Part shown: positions 10,561 through 22,643 of the stretch, piece after piece | Position numbering within the stretch: the first letter of the stretch is position 1 | How the letters are laid out: each line of letters begins with the position of its first letter | Source of the DNA: Solenopsis invicta | Taxonomy: Eukaryota; Arthropoda; Insecta; Hymenoptera; Formicidae | Reading direction: 5' to 3' | NCBI RefSeq assembly: GCF_016802725.1 | Contig: NC_052665.1 | Location: forward strand, 25,500,501-25,564,500 | Length of the DNA stretch: 64,000 nucleotides | Program-made: the position numbers and the translations under genes | Notes under the pieces: generated by a model | The model's database searches: none | Told to the model about the DNA's origin: nothing | What the model saw: the letters and a program-made list of their open reading frames with translations, nothing else

Positions 10561-12439
10561 GTGTCGGCAGGCTGGCGGCAGTTTCAATCACGACGTGTTG
10601 ACAGACTGAACTCAACTGATCTCAAATTCTGCTTACGGTATGTTAACAGAACCTGTTGATATTTTATGTTAGCAGAATGACAGCTCCAGGCGAGCACGCC
10701 GTGCTGCCAGCACGTGACGCCAGATAGGCGGCAGAATTCAAACATGACATGCGCAACACAATCTGACGGCAGATTGCTAGACCAAGTCGAGCATGCCGTG
10801 CTGACAAGTTCTGACGTCACGCTGGCAGCAAAAATCAAGCATTTTTATTTAAAAATTTTTAAAATTTTTATTATAAAAAAATTTTTTTTAGTTTTCTTGC
10901 AGATTTTATTCTTATTTTTATTATAGGTTAATCTAATTTGCATATATTTTATTTTACTAATTACGATTAGGCATTATTTTATAATTTTTAAAAACGCATT
11001 GGCGCCGGCGGGATTCGAATCTAAGATTTCGGGACAATAACCTAATGCGCTAACACTGAGCCAATCGTACACTTGTGATACCATTAATAAAAAGTTATAT
11101 TTGAAGTAAAGCTGATTTAACAGGAAGAAATTTATCGTGTTGAGTATCGCGCAAACATTCTCAGTAGCCCTTTAATTATTTAGCTTTAAGTATTTTTAAA
11201 ATAAACTATATAAACTGTATAAATTATGTAAATAATTAAAACCTGATTCTGCCCAAAGTAATATAGTCAAAAAAACAACAATTGGAAATAGTACTAGAGC
11301 ATAAAAAAAACATTGGCGTAAAAAGTACGCTTGCAAAAATCAATTGTGCAACTAATTGTTATAAACAAATTACTAAAAATTGATTGTAGAGGAAAACTGA
11401 TACCTCCAACCAATTTTACGGGAAAAATGAATCAAGAAACATGCATAACGCTTTTTTAATTGTTATAAACAAATTAGTTGTAAAATTTATTTTTGCAACG
11501 TTTCTTTAGTAATTTTTTCTGTAGAATTGATTAGCGCAATTAGTTCTCTTTTAGAGTAAATTTTTAATAATTTATTTATACCAATTGATTGCAAAATTGA
11601 GTTTTGAAAAGTTTTTTTTACGTCAATAATATTTTTTTATGCTTTGGTCCTATTTCCAATTCCAATTTTTTTTAGACTAAAAATAGGAAATTTTTATTAA
11701 TCAGACCATGGCCAGGAATAGGTTTTAATTATTTATATATGCGGGCAGATGCAGATAGAAATCTGGACACAATACATGCGGATAGATACGGATTCCTGTA
11801 CGTAATCGCGGACAAGTGCAGATAGAAATTGCAGCGTATAGAATGCAAACAAAAACAGACAGAACATATACATAAAGAAATTGATTGGTCCAATAATTAA
11901 AAGCAAATGCATAAGAAAATGAATCAATTGCTTTCTTTATGAATATGTTATTTATGCATGCAATTATGCAAGTTTGTTTGAATAAGCCCTTAATAAATTC
12001 ATGAAGAGTGACGTCACATTTTAAAAATATACAAAACAGCTCGGTTTGCTTGATTTCTACTGCCAGCGTGACGTCAGATCCTGTTAGCACGGGGTGCTCG
12101 ATTTGTGCTAACAATCTGCCGTCAGATTGTATTGTACAGGTCTTGCTCTAATTCTGTTGCCTATCTAACATTAGGTGCTGGCAACACGGCGTGTTTGCGT
12201 GGTGCTGCCAGTCTGTCGCGTCGATCCTGCTTGTTTGTTACCGCCAATCTGACGCCAGATCTTGTCAGCACGCGGTGCTCGATTTCTGCTGCCAGTCTGC
12301 CGTCAGATTGTGTTGCGCAGGTTGTGCTTGATTTCTACCGCCAATCTGACAACAGTACTGTCAACACTATTTGTTCGATTTCTGCTGGAATTAAATGCCA
12401 ACAGTTTCTGTTCTATTTCTGACAGCAGTTTGCTGACAC
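10561..12439. mobile_element. Foldback element A with tandem-repeat inverted arms and tRNA-like core
   Basis: Left arm (about 10561-10840) and right arm (about 12050-12439) are inverted copies built of short repeats around GCCGTCAGATTGTGTTGCG and CAGCACGGCGTGCTCG. The ends are GTGTCGGCAG and its near-complement. The core holds a tRNA-like segment (10995-11070) and an inverted duplication of the sequence beside it (about 11240-11395 against 11400-11745). Most of the core is shared with element B at 48126-49482, although the arms differ. No protein-coding capacity. Confidence 0.75.
10995..11070 (-). repeat. tRNA-like (SINE-type) segment, copy A
   Basis: On the minus strand it shows an A-box-like TGGCTCAGTGTTAGCG and a B-box-like GATTCGAATCCCGCC at tRNA-like spacing. 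Homologous segments sit at 49037-49112 and 57469-57538 with about 370 bp of shared flank. Probably tRNA-derived; the cloverleaf is degenerate, so I do not call a tRNA gene. Confidence 0.65.
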
Positions 12440-12760
12440 CGCAGATATTGCAAAGTCTGTGTGAAATCTATTGCCTTTCTAGCAACAGAAATTGATAACG
12501 GACTCTCCGAATGATCTGTTCGTTCACGTATGGCTGACGGGGTAAGTAGTGTTTGCTGTTATTTATATAAAATTATCTAGATAATTTTATATAAATTTTT
12601 TATCTAGATAATTATCTAGATAAAGAAATGGCTTTATCTTATCTTTATCTAGATGATCAGAATATAAATTATCTTAATCTTATCTTAGATTTAAAAAAGT
12701 GTTATCTTTATCAAATTATTTAAGATAACGTGTAGTGGGATTAATATTCTAAAATTGTAA

Positions 12761-12930
12761 GTCTCTCAAGATAAATCATTGTCTAGTAGTAGTGGAGACG
12801 ATGATTTTTTTCGTGAAATGGACAAAAAAATTGCCATTTGTAACTCGGCAAATCCAGTGATTAGTAGCAATATTGAAATACTTTTATATTTAGAATCTCA
12901 ATTCAAAAAATTAGAATCTCTTTCATCCCT
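12761..12930 (+). pseudogene. hAT transposase, C-terminal part (5' piece)
   Basis: The frame reads SSSGDDDFFREMDKKI and ILLYLESQFKKLESL, then runs to the insertion junction at the TA of 12931-12932. This is the region just before the hAT dimerisation domain. The frame continues without break on the far side of the inserted element. Confidence 0.75.
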
Positions 12931-12944
12931 TACGGAAAAAAACT

Positions 12945-13135
12945 GGTGGCACTATTGAAATGACAACTATTAAAAACTATTAGTACACACTACATCAATA
13001 GTAATTTCGCGCACTGTTGGAATTTGCACTAATAGTGTAAATTAATGCTATTGATACAGTGTGCACTAGTAATGTGCACTAATAGTATGTACTAATTATT
13101 CAATAGTTGTCACTTTAATAGTGCCACAAGTAAGG
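12945..13135. repeat. Left subterminal palindrome, ACTATT/AATAGT-rich
   Basis: GTGGCACTATTGAAATGACA and its near-complement at the other side form a hairpin of about 180 bp. About ten copies of ACTATT or AATAGT occur within 190 bp. Matches in style the other end of the element (31815-32110); such subterminal repeats are binding sites for the accessory protein in plant CACTA elements (analogy only). Confidence 0.7.
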
Positions 13136-13184
13136 GATTCTTTTGGAATATAAAGATGTGACTAAAATTGAACGTTCACAGTTT

Positions 13185-14632
13185 TCAATAAGAACGATAT
13201 ATTTCTATAGAAATATACAATATATTTTTAATTATAGCTGCACTTTTCTTTATTATTAATCCTCTGTTTCGAGGAACTGCATTATTGCACTTCTGCTGCA
13301 CTGCTTTCCGAAATATTTTTTCGAAATCTTTTTCGAATGGAAACTTGTTCTTAACGTATGCTGAAAGCACATATATTTATCAGTTTTGAAACTCTCAACT
13401 ACGTGAAATCAATATTGCATTGTATACATTATAACTTTACCTTTCATAGCTTCAATTTTTACTGTGTCGAGTTTCTTTTTAGCGGCTATACCTTTTTCGC
13501 AATGAAAATTTGCCACAGTTCCTGTAAGCGAAGAGGTAGCTAACTCCTCTTTTGTAAATAATAAAGACATCATCTCGCATATCAACTTAGAGACAGACGT
13601 GTGATTGCACAAGGAAAGGCGAGTGCTATTTACTATACAAGGTATTGGTCCTCCAAGGTTGACTGTCTTATTGTCCTGTTAAATATTTTGTACAAAATAT
13701 AAAATTTTTATATAATTATTAAATATTCATACCCAAATAATGCACAGAGATTCTGAGTATATATAATTTCTATTTTAAATAGCATTGTAATAAAATATAT
13801 ATATATATATATATACACTACTCAAAAGAAAATAGGGAACACTTTCCAGACACCAAAAATTAGGCTATTTTCAAATGACTGTAACTCGGTGAAAAATCAT
13901 CGTAGATAAAAAATAAAAAAAGCATTTTGAAGCTTGGAGATCCAACTTTAACGCTCTATCAGCAGATTTTCAAAATTCTTTTAACTTCCTTGTCTTATGC
14001 AGTAAAAAAGCACACCCTGTTTTGTTCCTTAAAATTTCGTATTTTTGACACTTTGCAGCTCGACCAACAAATTTTTTTCGAACAATTCAAGTAAAGCTTC
14101 ATAAACTACAACATTTTGCCTACAAAATGCTTTTTTTAAAATTTCTCTACGATTTTTTTTTGACCGAGTTACGCTACTTTGAAGCTAAACTTGCATTTTT
14201 TACAAATGATATCCGTACTCCGTGAAAAATCATAGTAGACAAAAAATCAAAAAACCATTTTAAAGCTCGAAGTTCCAGCTTTAACATGCTGTTAATGGTT
14301 TTCAAAAATTTTCTCAATTTCTTAGTACTATGCCCCAAAAAAGATACACTGTTTTTTCCTTAAAATAACGTATTTTTAACAGCCTGTAGCTCAATAAAAA
14401 AATTTTTCTCGACAAATCCAATGCAAGTGCCATAAAGTATGACATTTTCTCTACAAAATGCTTTTTTTAAAGTTTTCTCTACGATTTTTTTTGACCGAGT
14501 TACAAGACTTTGAAGATATACATTTTTTACAGTACATTTTTCCGAAAAATGACGTCTACCGCCGACATTAGCATTACCCAATGTGCACCACGTGGAGGTT
14601 GTCGGTCGGATTTTTGCACATCGTGTGTGTGT

Positions 14633-14728
<96 letters not shown>

Positions 14729-16694
14729 CACAGCAGAGATAAAGACCCCGCAGTTCGTCACTTCTGCAGTATTTAATGACTCCAAACCCTCTCTGCTGTG
14801 TGTATGCGCTCGCGCGCATGAGAGTTCAATAGTGTGTATTTCCTCCTCTCTGATCAATTACTGCTTGCAAGCGTTCTCGCATATTTATACATCTTGCAAT
14901 ACGATCTTGCGGAATGTTGTGCCAAATTTCCGTTAAAATTTCTCCCAATTCTTCTAAATTTCGCGGCTGTTCCTCGCGACGCCTTAATCGTCGTTCCATT
15001 TCATCCCAAATGTGCTCGATTGGATTTAAGTCCGGGCTATTGGCGGGATGATTTAACAGTCTAATTGCGTGTCGTTGAAAAAAACGTCGCGTTATATTCG
15101 CCGTATGAGGTCGAGCGTTGTCCTGCATAAAAATAAAGTTCCGACAGGTTCGATTTAATAGCAAAACGTGTGGTCGTAGAATATCGTTGATATAACGAAC
15201 ACCCGTCATTGCCGGAGGTGGCAGGATCACTAGATCACTTCGTCTTGTAAGTGATATACACCCCCACACCATCACGGAACCGCCGTTGTAGGATCGTATT
15301 GGCATAACGCAACGTCGATCATAGCGTTCATTTCGTCGATGCCAAGTACGTATACGAGCATCATTGCCATAAAGGCAAAAACATGATTCGTCGGAGAAAT
15401 ATACATTTCTCCAATCCTGTGAACTGTAAACATATAGTCGTCTTAGTCTAAAAAAAATCTCTTTTTAGACAAAGATGACCATATGTAAACATTGCATGCT
15501 CAATACAATAAAATTTTGTTTAGTACGCCGGCGATTCTCGCAGTGTGATAAGCGACACGGAATTTTCAAAATGCCGCGTAGACATTTATCGGCCGTAGAA
15601 GTTGCACGCATAATTGCGCTTTTGCAACAAGGTTTTAGTATGCGTTATGTGGCGCAAGATATTGGTGCATCTGTGTCCGTAGTGAGTAGAGCTTGGTTAC
15701 GATATCAAGACACGGGAAATTACACGAGACGTGAAGGTAGTGGTCGTTCTCGATTAACGACAAATAGACAAGATCGAGCCATTGTTCGTTATGCATTAGA
15801 AAGACGAATAATTACCGCAAGAAACATTCGTAATGACATTCATTTGCGCCATGTGTGCGAACAAACAATTCGCAACCGTTTGAGAGAAGCCGGTCTTCGT
15901 TCTCGTGTTCGTGCACAAGTACCAAGACTCACACTCGTACATCGCCAAGTACGTTATCAATTTGCGCGCGATCACATAAATTGGACCGCTAGGGAATGGA
16001 GAAATGTATATTCCTCCGACGAATCACGTTTTTGCCTTTATGGCAATGATGCTCGTATACGTACTTGGCGTTGACGAAATGAACGCTATGATCGACGTTG
16101 CGTTATGCCAATACGATCCTACAACGGCGGTTCCGTGATGGTGTGGGGGTGTATATCACTTACAAGACGAAGTGATCTAGTGATCCTGCCACCTCCGGCA
16201 ATGACGGGTGTTCGTTATATCAACGATATTCTACGACCACACGTTTTGCTATTAAATCGAACCTGTCGGAACTTTATTTTTATGCAGGACAACGCTCGAC
16301 CTCATACGGCGAATATAACGCGACGTTTTTTTCAACGACACGCAATTAGACTGTTAAATCATCCCGCCAATAGCCCGGACTTAAATCCAATCGAGCACAT
16401 TTGGGATGAAATGGAACGACGATTAAGGCGGCGCGAGGAACAGCCGCAAAATTTAGAAGAATTGGGAGAAATTTTAACGGAAATTTGGCACAACATTCCG
16501 CAGGATCGTATTGCAAGATGTATAAATATGCGAGAACGCTTGCAAGCAGTAATTGATCAGAGAGGAGAAAATACACACTATTGAACTCTCATGCGCGCGA
16601 GTGCATACACACACAGCAGAGAGGGTTTGGAGTCATTAAATACTGCAGAAGTGACGAACTGCGGGGTCCTTATCTCTGCTGTGATACATACATA

Positions 16695-16763
<69 letters not shown>

Positions 16764-19700
16764 ACACACACACGATGTGCAAAAATCCGACCGACAACCT
16801 CCACGTGGTGCACATTGGGTAATGCTAATGTCGGCGGTAGACGTCATTTTTCGGAAAAATGTACTGTAAAAAATGTATATCTTCAAAGTCTTGTAACTCG
16901 GTCAAAAAAAATCGTAGAGAAAACTTTAAAAAAAGCATTTTGTAGAGAAAATGTCATACTTTATGGCACTTGCATTGGATTTGTCGAGAAAAATTTTTTT
17001 ATTGAGCTACAGGCTGTTAAAAATACGTTATTTTAAGGAAAAAACAGTGTATCCTTTTTGGGGCATAGTACTAAGAAATTGAGAAAATTTTTGAAAACCA
17101 TTAACAGCATGTTAAAGCTGGAACTTCGAGCTTTAAAATGGTTTTTTGATTTTTTGTCTACGATGATTTTTCACGGAGTACGGATATCATTTGTAAAAAA
17201 TGCAGGTTTAGCTTCAAAGTAGCGTAACTCGGTCAAAAAAAATCGTAGAGAAATTTTAAAAAAAGCATTTTGTAGGCAAAATGTTGTAGTTTATGAAGCT
17301 TTACTTGAATTGTTCGAAAAAAATTTGTTGGTCGAGCTGCAAAGTGTCAAAAATACGAAATTTTAAGGAACAAAACAGGGTGTGCTTTTTTACTGCATAA
17401 GACAAGGAAGTTAAAAGAATTTTGAAAATCTGCTGATAGAGCGTTAAAGTTGGATCTTCAAGCTTCAAAATGCTTTTTTTATTTTTTATCTACGATGATT
17501 TTTCACCGAGTTACATTCATTTGAAAATAGCCTAATTTTTGGTGTCTGGAAAGTGTTCCCTATTTTCTTTTGAGTAGTGTATATTATTACAATGCTATTT
17601 AATATATATACATATATAAAATTATTTTTACCTTATGTTTGTGTATTGCATTTGATTGATGGTCATCCGAGGACTTCATTTTATCTGTTGCATGGTTCGA
17701 TTCGTGAACGTGTTCCAAATCATGTACATTGACTGTTTTTGTAGCGACATCTAAAGTATCAGGGAAGTCTTCCGATGTTTCTAAATTTTGTGATACCAGA
17801 TTATGTCCGGATGTCAAAGATGTTGATTCACGTAATAGTGCTGATTCACGAAACTCTGTAGCCGATTTTTCAGACAATTTCAACTTATCGCTTAGATCTA
17901 ATTCCCTGTTTTGAACTATCGATGTAGGCGATGCATCGGTAGCAGATGATTTCAATTTATTATTTGGTAGATCCAACTTGTTGATCCAGATCGGATCAGA
18001 GTCTAATGTTACTGCAGGAGGAGTGTTACTTCGCTTACGTTTAATGATGCAGTTACTTGATGCTTGTACTTTCTGCAAAATAAATTAGAACAATTTATGT
18101 TTTACACTACTTACAAAACGATATAATGTAGATATAAATCAAAATTACATATACCTGTTGCAATTCATCTATCTGACGATTGAAAGATTTGGTTGTCAAT
18201 GTTACAGATTCCAAGTTAGTCATGAGATCTTTCATCATTTTATCCATCTTTGGCAAATCTAAAAAAATGATATATATACTAAAGATCTTGTTAAGAGGCT
18301 TAAACAACTCAGAATTAACAAATTATTGTTTTAAGTGCTTTTATTGCTCAAAAATACATATGTGTGTGTGTGTATATATATATATATACAGGGTGCGAGA
18401 AAAGTTCCGGGACGGCGAAATATCTCGAAAACTAAGCATTTTAGGAAAAAGTGTTTCAGACAAAAGTTGTAGGGTTTAAAAAGATCTATTTACTGATCTT
18501 ATCAGTTTGACCTTGGAAGGCGTCGCCAAGGTCAGATCGAAATTACATTAACTTTTTTAAATGGAACACCTAACTTTTTATTGCATATTCTTGTAGCTTA
18601 TCTCGAGACCTTTCCAAAACATTACAAGAAAGTTTATTTTCGTTGAGTACTTTCCGAGTTGTGAGGCTTGAAAGCTACAGTGTACTGTAGTGTGGGTCCA
18701 GCCAGTTAAGGCAAGAGTGGCGTGTGGGTCCGGCCAGTTAAGGCAAGTGTGGCGTGTGTCCGGCCAGTTAAGGCAAGTGTGGCGTGTGTCCGGTCAGTTA
18801 AAGCAAGTGTGGCGTGTGTCCGGCCAGTTAAGGCAAGTGTGGCGTGTGTCCGGCCAGTTAAGGCAAGAGTGGCTGGACCCACACTACAGTACACTGTAGC
18901 TTTCAAGCCTCACAACTCGGAAAGTACTCAACGAAAATAAACTTTCTTATAATGTTTTGGAAAGGTCTCGAGATAAGCTACAAGAATATGCAATAAAAAG
19001 TTAGGTGTTCCATTTAAAAAAGTTAATATAATTTCGATCTGACCTTGGCGACGCCATTCAAGGTCAAACTGATAAGATCAGTATATAGATCTTTTTAAAC
19101 CCTACAACTTTTGTCTGAAGCACTTTTTCCTAAAATGCTTAGTTTTCGAGATATTTCGCCGTCCCGGAACTTTTCTCGCACCCTGTATATCTCCAAAATT
19201 GAAAAACGCTAAAAAAGTATCATAAGAAATGTATTTGTGAAGGAATTATTAACGTTCCGCATTTATTATAAATCTACTTATTTGGTGAATTGCAGGCAGT
19301 GCAATAAAGTAATTTGACTAATTATAAAAGAATTATTAAGATAAAAATTATAGAAGTTTATTTAATCTGATTGCATGATTTGAGCTATATGAGAAATTAT
19401 GAAAACTTTGAGATACTCTGAATCTGTTTTAACCATTACTAAAGTTACATAAATATGTAAGAATTGCTACAATTATACATACAGTTCAATCTCCATTGTT
19501 TTTCTCATTTAACTTTTCATATGTAACGGAACGTTTGATTTGATTTGTCAGTATAATTGAAAGAAAAAGAATTCAAAAATACCTTCGTTGACAGACCGTA
19601 ACCTGCGCAATCTTTCATTGTCTCTTCGCAATCTTCTATTTTCTTCTTGTAACACAATGATTGTATCTGCTAGTTGCGACTTCGATTGTTTATGAACGGG

Positions 19701-21519
19701 AGATTTATCGTTTTCTTCATTACATTCATTATCATCGTCCACATATTCACTCTACAATAGTATGAAATTATATCTCAAAATTTTGTTATACTACTGTGTC
19801 CAAAAAGTAAGGTGACATTGCAATTTAAATCTCCCGCGCGCACGGATTTGGAGGAATAAAATTTTTTTTAGGTTGGTAGGACTGTCTTTGACATCCAAGA
19901 GAAGCAACACGTCAAAATATCCATTAGTGTTTGAGATACGCATTGTTTTGTGAGTTGCTAAAAGTGAATTTCTCGTGGCGAAACAACACTTGGTTTTTGC
20001 ACCACGATAATGCACCGTCACACACTGCGCTGATTATTCGTGATTTTTTAACCATAAACTCGACTAATATCGTTCCACAACCACTGTATTCACCTGATTT
20101 GGCTCCATGCGACTTCTGGCTATTCAGCAAACTCAAGCGGCCGCTCCGGGGACACCGTTTCGAGTCGATAGAAGAGATTCAAGCCGCTGCGAAGAAGGAG
20201 CTAAAGGCCATTCCTGAAATCGATTATTACAACTGTTTCGAAGATTGGAAAATCCGTTGGAATAAGTGTATTATATCAGGGGGGGATTACTTTGAAGGGG
20301 ACGAAATTGATTTGCAAGAATAAATAAAGAATTTTCGAAATAAATGCAATGTCACCTTACTTTTTGGACATAGTAGTATATATTTCGAATGAAAAATCTA
20401 AAGACTATTAAATAGAAGAATCATATGTGTGTATATACATATATATATATGTATATATATATATTTAAAAAAGTAACCTGTGACGAGTATTTCTGCTTGT
20501 TGTGTTTATATTGTTTTAAAAGATTTTTCCCCTTCTTTACGTTTAGAGTACATTTCTATAAATAGAAAAACATTGGTTAAATTAAATAAATATAATAAAT
20601 TAATTTTTAGCATAACATTTTTTAAAATCATTCATATTTAATTATGTAAAATAAATGTTATATACCTTTTGTTTTGATACTGCGCTTTTTTTTGTTTCTT
20701 TTACTTTTGATTTGTCAATATCTGTTGTTTGTTTTCTTGTGAACTGTTTCCTATCATGTTTATCAAGTTCAATAATACCATACTTTTCCAAGTTATCTCT
20801 AATTTCGCACATTTTGACCCATTCTAAAATTTTATATAATCTTATTCAAATCGAAAATGATTACAATTGTTTGACAATTGAGACTCCTTTTTGGAGATAA
20901 AACTTTATAAAATCTGCATAAGAATTTGCTTCAGTATAAAAAACTGTGAACACTAATCATAATATATTAAAATTACAAATTTTTTACAGACATCATTCGT
21001 TTAAAAAAAAAATTATGCATGTTTACAATAATTATAGCAATTTCGTCATGAGTAATTTTAGTACTAATTGTAATATGAAGTATTTTAAAGTTTTCACTAC
21101 TTCGTTATGAACAGCAATATAAACACGCCATTACATAAAACTTTATTCAAGTACAGAATCTACTTTATACATTAAAAAATTTGATACAATACCAAAGTAC
21201 CATAATTCTGCAGACCTTTTAATTGAATTTTTATAGAAATATATAAGCTATTTATTATTCAATAGCATTGCTTACCTCCATGTGCACATAATTTTGTTAC
21301 AACCACCTCCCACTGACAATTGGTTAATTTTTTTTTCATTGCTGTTGTTGGGCCTATATCGCAGTCTTTTGGCCATCGAACTTTCACTAGCGTTTCGTGT
21401 TTAATTATATCATCTAATTCAGTAACTGTAAATTTATCTTCCAACCATTTCAAATATCCAATAGCTATACTATTTTCTTCATTTGGAAACTCACACACCA
21501 TATATTTTTGGTCGTCCAT
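13185..21519 (-). CDS. BEN-domain protein, 8 exons, complete
   Basis: Eight exons with matching splice phases give an open frame of 534 aa: 21276-21519 (start ATG), 20666-20823, 20478-20555, 19583-19751, 18155-18258, 17632-18072, 13441-13675 and 13185-13360 (stop). The N-terminal domain (about 1-95: MVCEFPNEENSIAIGYLKWL ... VKVRWP) resembles one found in ant BEN and DUF4806 proteins. A basic linker, a coiled coil (VLQEENRRLRRDNERLRRL, exon 4) and an acidic Ser/Thr-rich stretch follow. The BEN domain is encoded by the last two exons: VNLGGPIPCIV, LFTKEELATSSLTG, KKKLDTVKIEAM, YVKNKFPF. BEN domains bind DNA and recruit chromatin factors. The gene lies wholly inside the 19.2-kb element, 3' end beside its left terminus, and has tolerated large intronic insertions. 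Role as the element's DNA-binding partner is inference. Confidence 0.85.
14625..14725 (+). repeat. (TG)n microsatellite, left arm
   Basis: About 100 bp of nearly pure TG repeat in the left arm of the Tc1 palindrome. The long His/Thr or Cys/Val frames here are artefacts of the repeat. Confidence 0.95.
14731..14798. repeat. 68-bp hairpin module beside TG repeat, copy 1
   Basis: Begins CAGCAGAGA and ends TCTCTGCTG, with an inner stem CCCGCAG/CTGCAG-like. Four copies occur in the window (16614, 45104, 45646), always abutting TG/CA repeats. Confidence 0.75.
14826..15414 (-). pseudogene. Tc1 transposase 3' half, inverted copy
   Basis: Encodes the C-terminal part including MQDNARPHTA and NSPDLNPIEHIW, nearly identical to 15998-16584 on the other strand. 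At the codon that is TGA in the longer copy this one has CGA. It has no 5' half because the arm ends at about 15414. Confidence 0.85.
15571..16584 (+). pseudogene. Tc1 transposase (DD34E) with one stop codon
   Basis: Reads as one frame of 337 codons from MPRRHLSAVEVARI, broken only by TGA at 16072-16074. N-terminal helix-turn-helix domains (QGFSMRYVAQDIGASVSVVS), first Asp at SSDESRF, second at MQDNARPHTA, Glu at NSPDLNPIEHIW, with 34 residues between the last two as in Tc1. Usual length is about 340 aa. The other arm has CGA at this codon, so the stop probably arose by a C-to-T change. One lesion away from an open frame, so recently mobile. Confidence 0.85.
16614..16681. repeat. 68-bp hairpin module, copy 2
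   Basis: Inverted copy of the module at 14731-14798, followed by a CA microsatellite. Confidence 0.75.
16690..16775 (+). repeat. (CA)n microsatellite, right arm
   Basis: Shorter counterpart of the TG tract in the left arm, interrupted by single TA and TC steps. Confidence 0.95.
18389..19185. mobile_element. TA-flanked foldback MITE with central minisatellite
   Basis: 797 bp with ends CAGGGTGCGAGAAAAGTTCC and complement, flanked by TA-rich DNA. Inverted arms of about 310 bp each surround a minisatellite. No ORF of its own. Lies in intron 4 of the BEN gene. A diverged half copy sits at about 51960-52067. Confidence 0.85.
18700..18870 (+). repeat. Minisatellite, about 30-bp unit
   Basis: Five to six copies of a unit of the type GGCCAGTTAAGGCAAGTGTG followed by GCGTGTGTCC, with few differences between units. 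It is the loop of the foldback MITE. Confidence 0.9.
19791..20376 (+). mobile_element. Internally deleted mariner, 586 bp
   Basis: Ends CTACTGTGTCCAAAAAGTAA and complement, flanked by TA (19789-19790 and 20377-20378). Only the C-terminal third of the transposase is left. Lies in intron 3 of the BEN gene. The element at 45852-46790 has the same type of ends and a different deletion. Confidence 0.85.
19970..20323 (+). pseudogene. Mariner transposase C-terminal third
   Basis: Shows HHDNAPSHTA and YSPDLAPCDFWLF, the second and third catalytic Asp regions of a DD34D transposase, and ends at a stop after GDYFEGDEIDLQE. The N-terminal DNA-binding region and first Asp are deleted. Confidence 0.85.
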
Positions 21520-22311
21520 TATCTGTAACATATACTCTGTATGTAAAAATAAAATACAGAGGCATTTCAGTATTACAACAATGCAAGTATTGACAACATT
21601 TAATTATTGAACTGCATACGTTTGACATAGACAACATATTCGCAGTAGCTCGCAGCTAATATTAAAATAACTGTTTTGATCATTTGAGGTTAGTTAACTA
21701 ATTGAGGTTAGTTGTCTATGATTGTTACATTTATTAAAATCATATTATAGTTCTTATTTCGAATGTATTATGTGAAGAAAGAAAAGGTTGTGTAAAGATC
21801 ACTTTTAACTACCCGCAGATGCTTTGAAGACCAAGCCGTTCTACACATTTATATCGTTCTAAACGTGTAAACATCAAGAATTCATTACTTACCTAAAGCA
21901 AAGTTGATGTAAGTCGAAAAACAAATGTTTGTCAATATACTGGCACTAAATCCTACAGAAAACGAATTTGCTGTTCTGATAAAATCAGCATGTTCACTCG
22001 CATATTCGCACAACAGAAATAGCCGCATACATGCAGAGATCGCAATATCGTGGCCGCTGGTAGTATTTAGAACAAATGTATTATACACAACGAGTGCATT
22101 CCATTTCATGCATGATGCGTTCATGCATCACTTCCAAAGCACCTTGTGTATGTACAACACTCTATTCTTTTGTTTTAATTGCTCCTACTCACTGAACGCG
22201 GAAACATTTGCCGCGCGGTAAGAAACAAACGCGATAGCCAATCACTTTAACTTTTTCTGCACAGCGAAAGATGATTGGCTACCGCGCCAACTTGTACCGC
22301 TCGGCAATCAC

Positions 22312-22433
22312 GGCTGCGTTTGAAAACATCATCCGAGTGCCCATATATATCATTTTATCCTTATTATTCACCGAGTATTAAATAAAGATAAAAAGATACG
22401 TAGTGGCAATGGATGATGTTTTCGAACGCAGCC
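22312..22433. repeat. 122-bp MITE
   Basis: GGCTGCGTTTGAAAACATCA at one end and its inverted copy at the other (23 bp, one mismatch), with an AT-rich middle. Confidence 0.75.
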
Positions 22434-22495
22434 CATTATTGAGTCTAGTAGATAAAAGCCATAAATGTTATTAGTAGCTGCGATATGGATCCTAA

Positions 22496-22643
22496 GGGCC
22501 TCTTTTACCAATCTAACTGATCGATTAGTCTATTGGAATTAACCAATCGCATTATTTGTTATGTGAAATGACAAATGCGATTGGTCAATTCTAATGGACT
22601 AACCGATCTGTTTGCTTTAACAAAGATTGGTGAAAGAAATCCT
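22496..22643. repeat. About 148-bp palindromic MITE
   Basis: Nearly the whole unit folds back: ACCAATCTAACTGATCGATT and ACCAATCGCATT pair with GATTGGTCAATTC and AGATTGGTGAAAG on the other side. Confidence 0.7.

Larger units (their letters stand above)
13816..17579. mobile_element. Palindromic Tc1-like element with 1.6-kb inverted arms
   Basis: Ends CACTACTCAAAAGAAAATAG and complement, flanked by TA. Arms 13816-15414 and 15997-17579 are nearly identical inverted copies, each holding the 3' half of a Tc1 transposase, a TG/CA microsatellite and about 800 bp of AT-rich sequence; a 582-bp spacer holds the 5' half of the gene. About 20 bp of flank (AAATAGCATTGTAATA) is also inverted on both sides, so the inverted duplication may have included flanking DNA. 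Lies in intron 6 of the BEN gene. Confidence 0.85.

Noticed and set aside
14360..14936. Long ORFs rich in His/Thr or Cys/Val (also 16581-17036, 41503-41790, 45010-45844)
   Set aside because: They are translations of TG/CA microsatellites, open in several frames on both strands.
18690..18940. Repeat-encoded ORFs in both strands
   Set aside because: Products of the 30-bp minisatellite inside a MITE.
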